Shown here in pieces: positions 6,834 through 15,629 of a DNA stretch of 23,569 bases. The notes under the pieces are model-generated. The model was not told the origin of the DNA and made no database searches. It worked only from the letters and a program-made list of their open reading frames with translations. Numbering within the stretch: the first letter of the stretch is position 1; every line of letters starts with the position of its first letter. The stretch comes from Dehalococcoidia bacterium UBA3254 (GTDB lineage Bacteria > Chloroflexota > Dehalococcoidia > Dehalococcoidales > UBA3254). The stretch spans positions 579 through 24,147 of the forward strand of contig DEUU01000136.1 of the NCBI GenBank assembly GCA_002362735.1, in the 5' to 3' direction. Both the position numbers and the translations under genes were made by a program.

Positions 6834-8549
6834 TTATGACTTGGATGATTTTTTCCCTGTCAAGGACTCCTCAACTGGAGCAGACTTGGTTCCATGAGGG
6901 TTATTTTCTGCGGAAATTGGTTTCGGTATTTCCTTTGAAGGTATAGACACATTGGGACCAAGCAGTATTTTCATGACGGGGTCTCTAGGATTCATATGAG
7001 GTGGTTTAATATGGGCCAGGTCGGCTCCATTAGCCCTCCGGTTTGCCATATAATGAGAGAATGAGCCTGATGCTAACAACGTAATCTTCAATGGTTTATA
7101 ACCGAAATAGTGTTCCAAATCGCCGTAAACTGGATTCAATACCTCTAATTCTTTCTGTACGCCTTCAGTAAATTTCTCAGCAGATATCTTCTTTGCCCCT
7201 TTAGGTTCTATGTAAACATGAAGTCTTGGCGTGTCCTCAATAACTTCCTTTCGAGCTACCCAGTCCACATATTCATAACCTGTCCGGGCAATGGCCTCCC
7301 ACAGCATCTTTTCAGTAATAAAAGCGTGAGTATAACCTTCAAAATCCATAATGTCATCTGAGCGGCCATAGAAGGTTATTTGCGGCAGATTAATATTGAG
7401 TTTATCATTTCTCAAAGCGGTTACAGTCACCACATCACCCATCACGTATCTAACGAAAGGACCACCGAGAAAGCTAGTCAAAACGACCACGTACCGTTCT
7501 CCGGGCACTACCTCATTGAAGAAAAATGTCTTTGGCTTATATGAACGGTCTTGTGCCCATAAAGCGTGTTCTGATTCCGGGATAAATTCCCACAAATTCA
7601 AATTAGGCACGAAGGTCATAGTGTTGTAGTCCCACGTCTGCATGGCAAGTATAGCGCTCTCTGTTGATCCATAGATGTCGAGCGGGTACCGACCCCACAT
7701 TTCTTTTATTTTTTCCCGGAAGACATAGGAATCCGTGCCAGTAGAAATCAAACCCTTTATTCTCCAGATATCTTTAGGCATGAGCCGTCTTCCCGCCAAT
7801 CCGGATTTGACCAGAGCTCCGGTCATACGGGCCAACAATTTTGGTTTGCGGATAAGTGCTGGTAATCGATTGATACCGCCCTGGCCAAATTTATCTCCCA
7901 CAGCAACCAGTATTGTGGCAACAGCAGCTAACAGGTCTATCCCCTGCGACATGCCTAACTTGAATCCTTCCTCAATTCTTTCGCTAAATTCCATTTTCTC
8001 GGCAACATCCAGGGGAGGCAGAAATTGCAAAATATCTTCTTTGTCCATTCGATGGGCCAGGCTACCACTGGCATATGGCGGAGGTGCCAGTGCATAGAGA
8101 AATTTATCGCCTTCGGTTAGAGAAACCTTTCCGCGTTCTCCGCAAGAAGCAAAAATAAGGGCAGCCATAAAGAGATCACCCAGCTCTCGAAAGGTTCGGC
8201 CACTTAATGGAACCCACTTAACGGCGTATTCAGAAGAACGCCCGGAAGTACGCATCCATCTTATTGGTTTTTCGGGAAGAGCGTCTTCTATTTTTTCCGA
8301 TAGGTAAGGTACGTAGTCGCTGTAGAGCGTAAGAGGTACTTTTTCTCGCAGTTCCTCAATGCTTTTTGGGCTAAGGCCATGAAGGAGGTTTCTTCCAAGA
8401 TCACATTGATTAAGAAGTATAACCTGCTCAGCGAAAAGTTGACGTTGAATGGTCATAAATGAATCTGTATCGAGGTCAATAAACCCACAACACCTTCGCC
8501 ATAGATGGGCAGGATTACCTTCGCGTAAAACATCCAATAACTCTGGCAC
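6834..8549 (-). CDS. GH3-like acyl-adenylate-forming enzyme
   Basis: This 571-residue protein belongs by pattern to the GH3 family, named for plant auxin-responsive enzymes that adenylate an acid and join it to an amino acid. The ATP-binding loop TSGRSSEYAVK (about 101-111) stands where GH3 proteins have a Ser/Thr-Gly-rich loop. The second signature YGSTES (about 294-299) is clear. A small C-terminal lid domain follows (GRSDDIMDFEGYTHAF and onward), and the end has ANRRANGADLAHIKPPHMNP, typical of bacterial members. The final 40 residues are charged and poorly conserved. The start is GTG 8549, with AGGAGG seven bases before it. A DUF362 gene lies upstream on the same strand, 382 bases away. 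The bacterial substrate is unknown; acid activation, possibly with amino-acid conjugation, is the family-based guess. Confidence 0.85.
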   Translation of the reverse strand: MPELLDVLREGNPAHLWRRCCGFIDLDTDSFMTIQRQLFAEQVILLNQCDLGRNLLHGLSPKSIEELREKVPLTLYSDYVPYLSEKIEDALPEKPIRWMRTSGRSSEYAVKWVPLSGRTFRELGDLFMAALIFASCGERGKVSLTEGDKFLYALAPPPYASGSLAHRMDKEDILQFLPPLDVAEKMEFSERIEEGFKLGMSQGIDLLAAVATILVAVGDKFGQGGINRLPALIRKPKLLARMTGALVKSGLAGRRLMPKDIWRIKGLISTGTDSYVFREKIKEMWGRYPLDIYGSTESAILAMQTWDYNTMTFVPNLNLWEFIPESEHALWAQDRSYKPKTFFFNEVVPGERYVVVLTSFLGGPFVRYVMGDVVTVTALRNDKLNINLPQITFYGRSDDIMDFEGYTHAFITEKMLWEAIARTGYEYVDWVARKEVIEDTPRLHVYIEPKGAKKISAEKFTEGVQKELEVLNPVYGDLEHYFGYKPLKITLLASGSFSHYMANRRANGADLAHIKPPHMNPRDPVMKILLGPNVSIPSKEIPKPISAENNPHGTKSAPVEESLTGKKSSKS

Positions 8550-8931
8550 CGCTTTGCCTCCTCGCTGGTTTAAGTATTATCAGTCCATCCTATCGTTAAC
8601 AAACATCAGTTGTCAGGCATTTTTTGAGGATAACTTCGGTGTATTTTATGGAATGTTGGTTTATGAAAGTCCTTTTCGTTAAGCAAATTATACGCTTTGT
8701 AGTGGTTGTTAACAAGGCATCTATGAAACCAATAATTTTTCTTTGAGCGGTTAACAAAACTTCAGATCGTTTCATCATTTTAAGTATTAAATCTCTGCAG
8801 ATGGGTAACTTTTTATCTGGCTAAATTATAAACCAGAGAACGAAAGGGGATTTCAACCGTTGTAGAAAATTAAATTAAAAAACGATTTTCCGGTGAGTGC
8901 AGTTAATAAACAGGACATGGAGAGCTGAATC
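8550..8931. other. Gap with three GTTAACAA copies
   Basis: This 382-base gap between the DUF362 gene and the GH3-like gene shows no gene. The octamer GTTAACAA, which contains the palindrome GTTAAC, occurs three times on the plus strand, at 8595-8602, 8708-8715 and 8750-8757. The region must contain the promoter of the GH3-like gene, but no box pair is convincing. Confidence 0.5.
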
Positions 8932-9870
8932 TCAGGTTACCAGTACATAACCGTCTTTTGTTGCACCCAGCCCGTGATCCAGGGCTATTTTTATTTGTGG
9001 GATTTGCCAGGGATCTTCCATAAGCTTATTACGGGCTTTATAACTGAGCAATATATTCACGGCTTCAACATCTATAGCAACAATATCTCCTGAAGCTAAA
9101 ATGACTCCAGGCTCAACAACCTGACCCTGGTGAGGACCCCCTGTTACAAAGGCTTTTCTGCCGTCCATAACAATAAGGTCCGGTTGCCAGCATAAGTTAA
9201 TTTCAGCCAATTTTTCCTCACGATACCGGATATGAAAATCTCGCCGGTCTCCCGGCTGAACAAAGCCAAATGCTAATTTTAATGCCCCGGAATAGCGAGC
9301 CAGAAAATGGGTCTTTAAGCAGGGTAAATAAACCAGCTTATCAGCTTCGTAAGCTGCTCGTGGCATGACCACCGTCTTTAGATATTTTCCGGGAATATTT
9401 ATCTTTACCCAATCTTTATAATCAACATCAAAATCAATAAGATTTATATCGAGATCGCGGGCTAATTCATATAACTTAACTTGGTGAAATACTTTACGGG
9501 TAGGTCTCCAGGCACCCCCGGAGCTCTCACCAATGGTTACTCTAGCCCCCAGTTCAAGGAGGATTTCCGATATAACTTTAAGGAAGGTGGGATCAGTTGA
9601 AGCCGGAGGTGGATCGGCACTATTATAATTAGGCTTTACCAGGACTTTATCTCCCCTGGCAATACCTGCGGTCAGAGGTCCGAGTAAATCTACAACCCTG
9701 TTAATGGACTGCCTTATATTACTGTCAGCATGAACTTTAGCGACGATGGGTCTACCATCTTTAAGCCACACATTTTGTTTACGGGGTTTGGATGCAACTT
9801 CGGGAATTTTTGAGGGTACCCTATCGAAAAGAAAATGGTAGGCTCCAATCGCTCTATCGCCGAGTCCCAT
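8932..9870 (-). CDS. DUF362 family protein
   Basis: This 312-residue protein shows the DUF362 pattern: VLVKPNYNS near the N-terminal third, a TIGESSGG segment, DKLVYLPCLKTHFLARYSGALKLAFGF in the middle, and DLIVMDGRKAFVTGGPHQG followed by ASGDIVAIDVEAV. It lacks the C-terminal ferredoxin domain (pairs of CxxCxxC) that many members carry. The biochemical role of the family is not established from sequence; members are often linked to iron-sulfur or redox proteins. The open frame extends to TTG 9885, but ATG 9870 with GGAG nine bases upstream is the better start. It is read divergently from the HAD gene at 10015 and lies upstream of the GH3-like gene. Confidence 0.85.
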   Translation of the reverse strand: MGLGDRAIGAYHFLFDRVPSKIPEVASKPRKQNVWLKDGRPIVAKVHADSNIRQSINRVVDLLGPLTAGIARGDKVLVKPNYNSADPPPASTDPTFLKVISEILLELGARVTIGESSGGAWRPTRKVFHQVKLYELARDLDINLIDFDVDYKDWVKINIPGKYLKTVVMPRAAYEADKLVYLPCLKTHFLARYSGALKLAFGFVQPGDRRDFHIRYREEKLAEINLCWQPDLIVMDGRKAFVTGGPHQGQVVEPGVILASGDIVAIDVEAVNILLSYKARNKLMEDPWQIPQIKIALDHGLGATKDGYVLVT

Positions 9871-10014
9871 ATCTTCATTCTCCAATTCTATATATACTCC
9901 AAATATCTATTGTTTGCTGGATAATATTATGATTTCGGGGAACCGTTCTCGAAGTCCGACTGCAGCATCTATGCTCCTTGAATGTGTGTCTGCTCTAGAT
10001 TAACATTAAATCAG

Positions 10015-10650
10015 ATGGATGATATTAAGATAATTTCTTTTGATCTCGAAGGAACACTTACATCGCTGGATTTTACCATCGGTGTATATTATGAAGGGAT
10101 TCCCGCCATAATTTCTGATCGAGACCATATTCCCTTGAAGAAAGCTCGAGCCATCGTTCATAAACAATATGAGATGGTAGGTCATAAGCAATCATATTTT
10201 TACGATATAAACTATTGGTCCAAAGTTTTCAATTTAAAAGACTATCAACGATTGCTTGAAAAATATGCTGAAAGAGTAAAATGCTATGCGGATGTAGAAC
10301 CGGCATTAACCATTTTAAAGGAAGACTATCAGTTTATCATTTCTACTAATGCCAGCAGAGAATTCTTACAATACTTACTCAAAGGATTGGAGGAATTTTC
10401 TTTCAGGGTCTTTTCCTCCATTTCAGATTATAAAATGATAAAATGCCCGGAGTTTTATGGAATAATTTGCCAGGAGATGGGTGTTCAGCCTGACGAGATT
10501 GCCCATATCGGTGATAACTGGGAATTTGATGTAATTTCTGCTCAAAAGGTAGGGATTAAGACCTTCTATTTAAATCGGGAACAAAAATCCGATTCTCTTA
10601 CATCCTTGTCCAGTCTAACAGGATTAAAGGCCAGATTGGATAATATCTAA
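10015..10650 (+). CDS. HAD-superfamily hydrolase
   Basis: This 211-residue protein carries the four HAD motifs in order. Motif I is SFDLEGTL (Asp10 is the nucleophile), motif II is STNAS, motif III is the Lys in DYKMIKCPEFY, and motif IV is GDNWEFD. A helical cap (about 20-95) lies between motifs I and II, as in C1-capped phosphatases. The residue two after the nucleophile is Glu instead of the usual Asp, which normally acts as acid/base, so activity may differ. The frame can be extended to ATG 9982, but that adds a Cys-rich non-homologous stretch. ATG 10015 places motif I near the N-terminus as usual. Neither start has a good ribosome site. The substrate is unknown. Confidence 0.8.
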   Translation: MDDIKIISFDLEGTLTSLDFTIGVYYEGIPAIISDRDHIPLKKARAIVHKQYEMVGHKQSYFYDINYWSKVFNLKDYQRLLEKYAERVKCYADVEPALTILKEDYQFIISTNASREFLQYLLKGLEEFSFRVFSSISDYKMIKCPEFYGIICQEMGVQPDEIAHIGDNWEFDVISAQKVGIKTFYLNREQKSDSLTSLSSLTGLKARLDNI

Positions 10651-10854
10651 AGATTGAGGTCTGATTATCTTGCACGCTCATTGATTTTATAGGCAATTTT
10701 TCTACCGAATTCGTTAATTTGACCAATGCTGAATTCAACGGTTTTTCCCGCCAACTTTTCCTCTGGTTCCAGAGCGTCCATTTGGCGTATTTGATGTCAG
10801 AATGAAGTGTAAAATATCATTGGGAGTTATAGTGAATAACAAGAGGTATTGTGA

Positions 10855-11982
10855 ATGGCAAAAATTGACTACTACGCAGTGCTTGGAATTAGCAAGTCCG
10901 CCGATGCAGCTGAATTAAAGAGTGCCTACCGAAGTCTGGCGATGAAATATCACCCTGATCGCAACCCAGGCGATACGGAAGCAATAGAGAAAATGAAAGA
11001 AATCAACGAAGCCTACGCCGTACTCAGTGACCCTGACAAACGCAGGAAATTTGACGCCAACGGCCATGCCGGACTTGAGGGTTATACTCAAGAAGATATC
11101 TTCAGGGGAGTCGATTTTAGCAGTCTCTTTCGGGAGTTCGGTTTTGGTGATTTGTCTGGTTTTAGGGATAATCTTTTCGACGCTTTTTTCAGCAGTGAGA
11201 AGACTTCAACGAGAAGTAGACAGAGAAAAGGCGCAGACTTGAGATATGATCTTCCTATCACCCTGGAAGAGGCAGCCTTTGGTACCCAAAAGATAATTAA
11301 GGTGCCCATAGTTGAGCGATGTCCAGTCTGCAACGGCTCAGGTGCAGAACCAGGCAGTCTTGAGATTTGCGAACAATGCAACGGCACAGGACAAATTATT
11401 CGAGAGCAAAGGTCCGGTTACACCGTAATCCGACAAATATCGACCTGTGGAAAATGCAGCGGAAGTGGAAGAATTGCTAAAAAAGCCTGTAAAAATTGCA
11501 ATGGTAAAGGAGTGATTGAAAAAACTAGTGAGTTATCGATTACAATTCCTCCCGGCTCAGATACAGGCGACGAAATCAGAATTGAAGGAAAAGGGGAGAT
11601 GGGTGGGCATGGCAATGGTGATTTATATGTAATATTGAATGTAGAAAAGCATCCTGTTTTCGAACGCCATGAGAATGATATTTATACTCAGGTAGAAGTT
11701 GATATTACCACTGCGGCTCTGGGTGGACGGATATCAGTGCCGGGCTTAAAAGAACGTTTGTCACTGGATATACTGGAGGGAACTCAAACCGGCACTATTT
11801 TAAGGATTGAAAATAAGGGAATCCCTTATCCTGGCGAACGGCGACATGGGGATGAGTATGTGATTATTAAGGTAAAAACACCTACAAACCTCAGCCAACA
11901 GGAGAAAGAATTACTTAAGGAGTTTAAAAGCTTGAGAAATAATTCGCCCGTACGAAAACGCAAATGGTGGCAAATTTTTTAG
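10855..11982 (+). CDS. dnaJ: Chaperone protein DnaJ (Hsp40)
   Basis: This 375-residue type I DnaJ is complete. It has a J domain (residues 4-70) with HPD at 33-35 for DnaK stimulation, then a short Phe/Gly-containing linker (FGFGDLSGF). The zinc-binding region (about 156-218) has four CxxCxGxG repeats: CPVCNGSG, CEQCNGTG, CGKCSGSG and CKNCNGKG. Two substrate-binding C-terminal domains follow, ending in a basic tail. By family it delivers unfolded proteins to DnaK. Neither dnaK nor grpE is nearby and I see no CIRCE element upstream, so this may be one of several DnaJ copies. The ribosome site AGAGG lies eight bases before ATG 10855. The Gly/Phe region is shorter than in the E. coli protein. 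Confidence 0.95.
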   Translation: MAKIDYYAVLGISKSADAAELKSAYRSLAMKYHPDRNPGDTEAIEKMKEINEAYAVLSDPDKRRKFDANGHAGLEGYTQEDIFRGVDFSSLFREFGFGDLSGFRDNLFDAFFSSEKTSTRSRQRKGADLRYDLPITLEEAAFGTQKIIKVPIVERCPVCNGSGAEPGSLEICEQCNGTGQIIREQRSGYTVIRQISTCGKCSGSGRIAKKACKNCNGKGVIEKTSELSITIPPGSDTGDEIRIEGKGEMGGHGNGDLYVILNVEKHPVFERHENDIYTQVEVDITTAALGGRISVPGLKERLSLDILEGTQTGTILRIENKGIPYPGERRHGDEYVIIKVKTPTNLSQQEKELLKEFKSLRNNSPVRKRKWWQIF

Positions 11983-12164
11983 CTGCAAAACACGCAATTC
12001 GAACTCAATCTTACACTGGGAACAAAGATATTCAAAAATCAGCGTCTTATCCTCAAGGCTATAATACAATAAACTCTTTTATGTTCCATCCATCCTTTTC
12101 CGTCCTGGATAACTGCTGTTTTCTATACAAAAACTGATCTTATTCTATAACTGATTTCTCATTT

Positions 12165-12809
12165 TCAGGACACCATAATACCCAATCGTGCCTGCACCGT
12201 GGCCAGAATGATGTCTTCAGCTCTCTCAAGCCCGACTACACTTGTATCAAGACAAAGATGATATTGACAAGCGTTCATCCAATCCTGCCCTGTAAACACG
12301 CGCAGATATTGTGTTCGTGCCCGGTCGATTCTGTTGATTAGCTTCAAAGCCTCCTGTGCTGAAACATTATTTAGTTCTTGCAAGCGTTGCTGTCGAAAAG
12401 CAACGTCCGCATAAAGGAAAATACTTAAATGCCGTGGGTGTTCACGAAGAATGTAAGAACCGGCACGGCCTACAATCACTGCCGAATGCTCCTGTGACGT
12501 ACGTTTGATCACATCCGATTCGGCATTGAACAATTTTTGATCCGTGGGGACGTCAATCATCGGCGGTGCGAACCCCAATGAATATGATTGTGCCATGATT
12601 TGCAGCCATGACTGCCAGCGCGGAATAACCTTCTCGTCAAGAGAGTCCAACTCAGTTTCCGAAATCTTTAATTCTTTGGCGGCCTGAAATAAAATTTCTC
12701 GGTCTAAATACAAAATATTCAAGCGAGTTGCCAGACGACGTCCAAGGTAAGCGCCTCCACTTCCGAGTTGCCGACTGATAGTGATCATGAAAGGTGAATT
12801 ATCTGTCAT
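12165..12809 (-). CDS. Cytidylate kinase-like family protein
   Basis: This 214-residue protein opens with ITISRQLGSGGAYLGRRLA, a P-loop-like nucleotide-binding start typical of the cytidylate-kinase-like family (Pfam Cytidylate_kin2). It continues with YLDREIL, a central VIVGRAGSYIL segment, and a lid-like stretch with INRIDRARTQYLR. By fold it should phosphorylate a nucleotide or related small molecule. It is distinct from the housekeeping cmk and its substrate is unknown. GGAG sits seven bases before the ATG. It stands alone, convergent with dnaJ, and no clear terminator is visible between the two stops. Confidence 0.85.
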   Translation of the reverse strand: MTDNSPFMITISRQLGSGGAYLGRRLATRLNILYLDREILFQAAKELKISETELDSLDEKVIPRWQSWLQIMAQSYSLGFAPPMIDVPTDQKLFNAESDVIKRTSQEHSAVIVGRAGSYILREHPRHLSIFLYADVAFRQQRLQELNNVSAQEALKLINRIDRARTQYLRVFTGQDWMNACQYHLCLDTSVVGLERAEDIILATVQARLGIMVS

Positions 12810-13056
12810 TTTTAATCTCCTTTAATCCGGCCAAATCTATCAGTTGTTATTGGAAATACCAGTATAACAATCGTATGGGACGATGTCAACAATGGTAAAG
12901 GTGAGATAAGAATAGGCCATCAGAGAGCAAACTTGATTCCGTATGATGAATGAGATTCTAAAAAGGAAACGAATCACATAACCCGCCAGCGAGGGCGGCC
13001 AGTACATTTGGGTCATTTGACAGCACGTCAAATTTCAGGTGAAGACGGAGCATTCA

Positions 13057-13254
13057 CTAGCCGGCTTTAGAGTCTATCCCCTCTTCAGCGAGGATTGTAT
13101 CTACGGGTTTATCCAGATTCCTGATTGCGCTGGCCCCATTGCGAAAAGCCCTGATCCGATGAGGATTAGCCTCCTGGAAATTCAGCAAGGTAGCGATCTC
13201 TTCAAAAATACCGGCAATCTCTTCATTAGTCACCTGTGTCTTACTTTCTAACAT
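13057..13254 (-). CDS. Stand-alone N-terminal helix-hairpin-helix fragment of a PolX-type DNA polymerase
   Basis: This 65-residue frame matches the start of family X DNA polymerases (PolX): TNEEIAGIFEEIATLLNFQ, then NPHRIRAFRNGASAIRNL, which is the 8-kDa-type helix-hairpin-helix domain that binds gapped DNA. It then stops (TAG, followed at once by TGA) where full PolX of about 570 residues continues into its second HhH and polymerase domains. I cannot find the missing part downstream in any frame. It keeps a good ribosome site, GGGAGG six bases before the ATG, so it may be translated. It is either a recent truncation or a small DNA-binding protein in its own right. The upstream SRAP gene on the same strand also belongs to DNA-damage handling. 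Confidence 0.7.
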   Translation of the reverse strand: MLESKTQVTNEEIAGIFEEIATLLNFQEANPHRIRAFRNGASAIRNLDKPVDTILAEEGIDSKAG

Positions 13255-13437
13255 CCTCTACCTCCCACTCCCACAATTTTATTCTAACAGAGGGAAACTC
13301 AGATGAGATTGAAAACAGAGTGTAATTGAAATGATAAGATGGAGACTTACTGAATCTCATTGAGTAAAATCCGAGAACAGACTGAAGAGAATCCGAAATT
13401 GACTTTCCCAGCCTTAATGAAACCGATGAAACGCCAG

Positions 13438-14160
13438 CTATAATCCCGGCAGATCAGGGTATTCTTGCGATTCCAAAACCTCAGAATTGGTTGTGTTAAA
13501 GCCCAGTTTATTTCCCGTCCTGGATACCGGGTAGGCTTCCATTTCATCAGCATTGTAGGGCTGGAGCAGAGATTGAATTGTCTCTTTCTCCAAATTATTC
13601 TCCAGCCAGTAATTCTCTTTTTCTCCTGGTAAAATCACCGGCATTCTTTTTTTAGTATTATGAATTTTCTCAAGCAGAGAATTGGCTCTGGTGGTGATGA
13701 TAGAAAAGGTTAATAGAATCTCTCCTGAATCTGTATTTTTCCAATTATCCCAAATTCCTGCAAAAGCAAATAGTTCGTGATTTTTTAACCGGATATAGTA
13801 TGGATAAGTCTTTTTGCCAAAGTGCCGCCATTCAAAGAAACCGTCCGCAATTACCAGACAGCGTTTAGATTGTATGGCGTGCCTGAAAGCGGATTTTTCA
13901 AAGATTGTCTCTGATCGAGAATTCAAAGTCTTCTCTCTGATTTTAACTGCAGTTTCATTATCCTTAGACCAGAACGGAATAAGTCCCCACTGCATCAGGA
14001 CGATACGCTCCGGATCTGCATTGGAGATTACTGGCAGGGAAGGAAAAGTAAAAGCCGAAGCGCTGTATACCGGTAAGAACGATTCACTCTGAACGAACTT
14101 GGCTCCAAACCGATCCTCTATGATCTTGAAACTAACGCTGATTGAGGAAAAATAACACAT
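13438..14160 (-). CDS. SRAP/YedK-type protein (abasic-site crosslinking, SOS-associated)
   Basis: This 240-residue protein is a SRAP domain member (E. coli YedK, human HMCES). The family forms a thiazolidine crosslink between Cys2 and abasic sites in single-stranded DNA. The frame can be read from ATG 14172, but a GGAG lies six bases before ATG 14160. That start places the catalytic Cys at position 2 (MCYFSS), so it is surely correct once the first Met is removed. Other active-site residues are visible: Asn80 in LNSRSET, Glu110 in DGFFEW and His167 ahead of RMPVIL. Its upstream neighbour, the SnoaL-like gene, ends 30 bases before, so the two probably form one transcript. No LexA-type box was recognised. 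Confidence 0.93.
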   Translation of the reverse strand: MCYFSSISVSFKIIEDRFGAKFVQSESFLPVYSASAFTFPSLPVISNADPERIVLMQWGLIPFWSKDNETAVKIREKTLNSRSETIFEKSAFRHAIQSKRCLVIADGFFEWRHFGKKTYPYYIRLKNHELFAFAGIWDNWKNTDSGEILLTFSIITTRANSLLEKIHNTKKRMPVILPGEKENYWLENNLEKETIQSLLQPYNADEMEAYPVSRTGNKLGFNTTNSEVLESQEYPDLPGL

Positions 14161-14190
14161 ACTGCACTCCATTAAAAATAAAAGATGAGT

Positions 14191-14634
14191 CTATTTTAAA
14201 GAATCTGATTTTTCCTGGAAAAGATACGTAAGTTTAGATTTTTTAATTTTCCACGAACCGTTGACTTTAACATATTCATCTTCGTATAAGGAGCACCCTT
14301 TCATAAAATCCTGGCCATCTATCTTGACCCAGTCATTCAGAGCCCAGCGCCCGCGGGCGGTTGTGTCGGTGAGGATTTCTATTTCGGGGTTATGGCCGTG
14401 GTGAGCGGTGGAAACACTTTTCATCGCTCGTTTTAAAACCTTCACGATATAATCCCGACCTTCCATCCGGCCAAAATGGGCATCATCAAAAATCACATCC
14501 TCAGCATAACATTCAGAAAGAGTCTCCCACTGCTTGATATCAATACTGTTCCAATATTTAGCCTTTAATCTTCTGATGGCTTCGATATTTTCTATGGTTT
14601 GAATCCTGTGCTCTAAATCGGATATTATACTCAT
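14191..14634 (-). CDS. SnoaL-like (NTF2-fold) protein
   Basis: This 147-residue protein has the cone-shaped NTF2-like pattern: an N-terminal helix with IENIEAIRRLKAKYWNSID, then LSECYAEDVIFDDAHFGRMEGRDYIVKVL, and strands ending in YVKVNGSWKIKKSKLTYLF. The fold is used by small isomerases, dehydratases and ligand-binding proteins. The substrate is unknown, and pocket residues such as His, Asp and Tyr are present but not diagnostic. The frame extends up to 14718, but GGAG eight bases before ATG 14634 and the family start support the shorter form. It precedes the SRAP gene by 30 bases on the same strand. Confidence 0.8.
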   Translation of the reverse strand: MSIISDLEHRIQTIENIEAIRRLKAKYWNSIDIKQWETLSECYAEDVIFDDAHFGRMEGRDYIVKVLKRAMKSVSTAHHGHNPEIEILTDTTARGRWALNDWVKIDGQDFMKGCSLYEDEYVKVNGSWKIKKSKLTYLFQEKSDSLK

Positions 14635-14871
14635 GATGCAAGCTCCTTTGAAGAAATATTTAAATCGATGAAACCCTGAAAAACCAGGGATTGGTTGTTT
14701 TCCACGATAAGCCTTCAAGGGAATAATGTCAATTTTATGAGTGAGCCACAGGGGTTATGAAACCTGATATGGAACAGAGGGTTATCTGCCGGCACAATGG
14801 CAAATAATGAGGCCGAGTCATCAATTGGTAAAGGGTTAACCTTTTACTTTAGTTTGGAATAGAATGTAAAC

Positions 14872-15297
14872 ATGAACACTAACGATTACGTTTTATTAGT
14901 TGAAGATAATCCGGATGAGATCCTTTTAACCCAACGGGCTTTTAAAAAAGGTAATATTCCAATTCAGCTTAAGATAGTCACCAATGGAAAACAGGCTCTT
15001 GATTTTTTTGTTTCTCGAAGTGACTGCACTCAAACGGACACGAATGATAAACTTAAGTTAATTCTTTTAGATCTGAACTTACCTTTGATTAGCGGGTTAG
15101 ATGTGCTTAAGGAAGTCAGAGCAAATCCGGCTACTTCTCGGATACCTATAATTGTTCTGACTTCTTCTACGGAAGAAAAAGATCAAATTGAAAGTTATCG
15201 CCTTGGCGCTAATGATTATGTGCGTAAACCGACTGGATTTGCTGAGTTTACAGAAACCGTGAAAAACATTGTGATAAAATGGGTAGACCATAATTAA
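14872..15297 (+). CDS. Single-domain response regulator (CheY/Rcp1-like)
   Basis: This 141-residue protein is a receiver domain alone. It has the acidic pair in VEDNPDE (Glu11, Asp12), the phosphorylation site Asp67 in LLDLNLP, Thr97 in VLTSS and Lys119 in VRKPTGF. The insertion between strands 2 and 3 and the N-terminal style recall Rcp1-type regulators that pair with PAS- or phytochrome-containing kinases. It has no output domain. The presumed partner, a PAS histidine kinase just downstream, is broken by stops and frameshifts, so this regulator is either orphaned or served by another kinase. The ribosome site is weak. An AAAGG/CCTTT inverted repeat lies about 30 bases upstream of the start. 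An imperfect hairpin at 15309-15355 may end its transcript. Confidence 0.92.
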   Translation: MNTNDYVLLVEDNPDEILLTQRAFKKGNIPIQLKIVTNGKQALDFFVSRSDCTQTDTNDKLKLILLDLNLPLISGLDVLKEVRANPATSRIPIIVLTSSTEEKDQIESYRLGANDYVRKPTGFAEFTETVKNIVIKWVDHN

Positions 15298-15629
15298 GTC
15301 TTTCTTCATTTAAGTTAAAACAGGAAGTTAATTGTCCTATTCTGTTAAGCTTAAATCATTAAAGACCTGATCTTCACACGTTGCTTTTCCTATCAGGGCG
15401 CATCAAGCTCTGGAAGCTCAAATAGTTAAAATTAGCCTCAATAAACAGGTCATTCCGTTTACAGTAAACAATTCTGGCAAACCTGATAGGCATTTTTTGA
15501 AAGCACCTCTGTTTGGGTCGATTTAAAGTTACTCTTTTGTTGGGATATGTCATATTAATCTTGACAATTTACAAACTGGAATCGTCAAATATTATCCCTG
15601 AATTTTTGTTTATGTGAAAGGGAAAGTAT
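15298..15629. other. Gap with a long-range inverted repeat and T-run
   Basis: This 332-base gap between the response regulator and the kinase remnant starts with an imperfect hairpin (TTTAAG at 15309-15314 with CTTAAA at 15350-15355). A perfect nine-base pair of arms, CCTATCAGG (15389-15397) and CCTGATAGG (15482-15490), encloses 84 bases and is followed by TTTTTT at 15493. Within it lies the short palindrome GTTTACAGTAAAC (15457-15469). It could be a structured leader, or chance. I see no gene. Confidence 0.4.

Noticed and set aside
10651..10854. Search for a CIRCE element before dnaJ
   Set aside because: No TTAGCACTC/GAGTGCTAA inverted repeat is present; the gap shows nothing distinctive.
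12840..13031. 63-codon open frame on the minus strand
   Set aside because: No ribosome site, no family pattern and low-complexity hydrophobic sequence. I also checked this region for the rest of PolX and did not find it.
13347..13553. 68-codon open frame on the minus strand
   Set aside because: It overlaps the 3' end of the SRAP gene in another frame and has no independent support.
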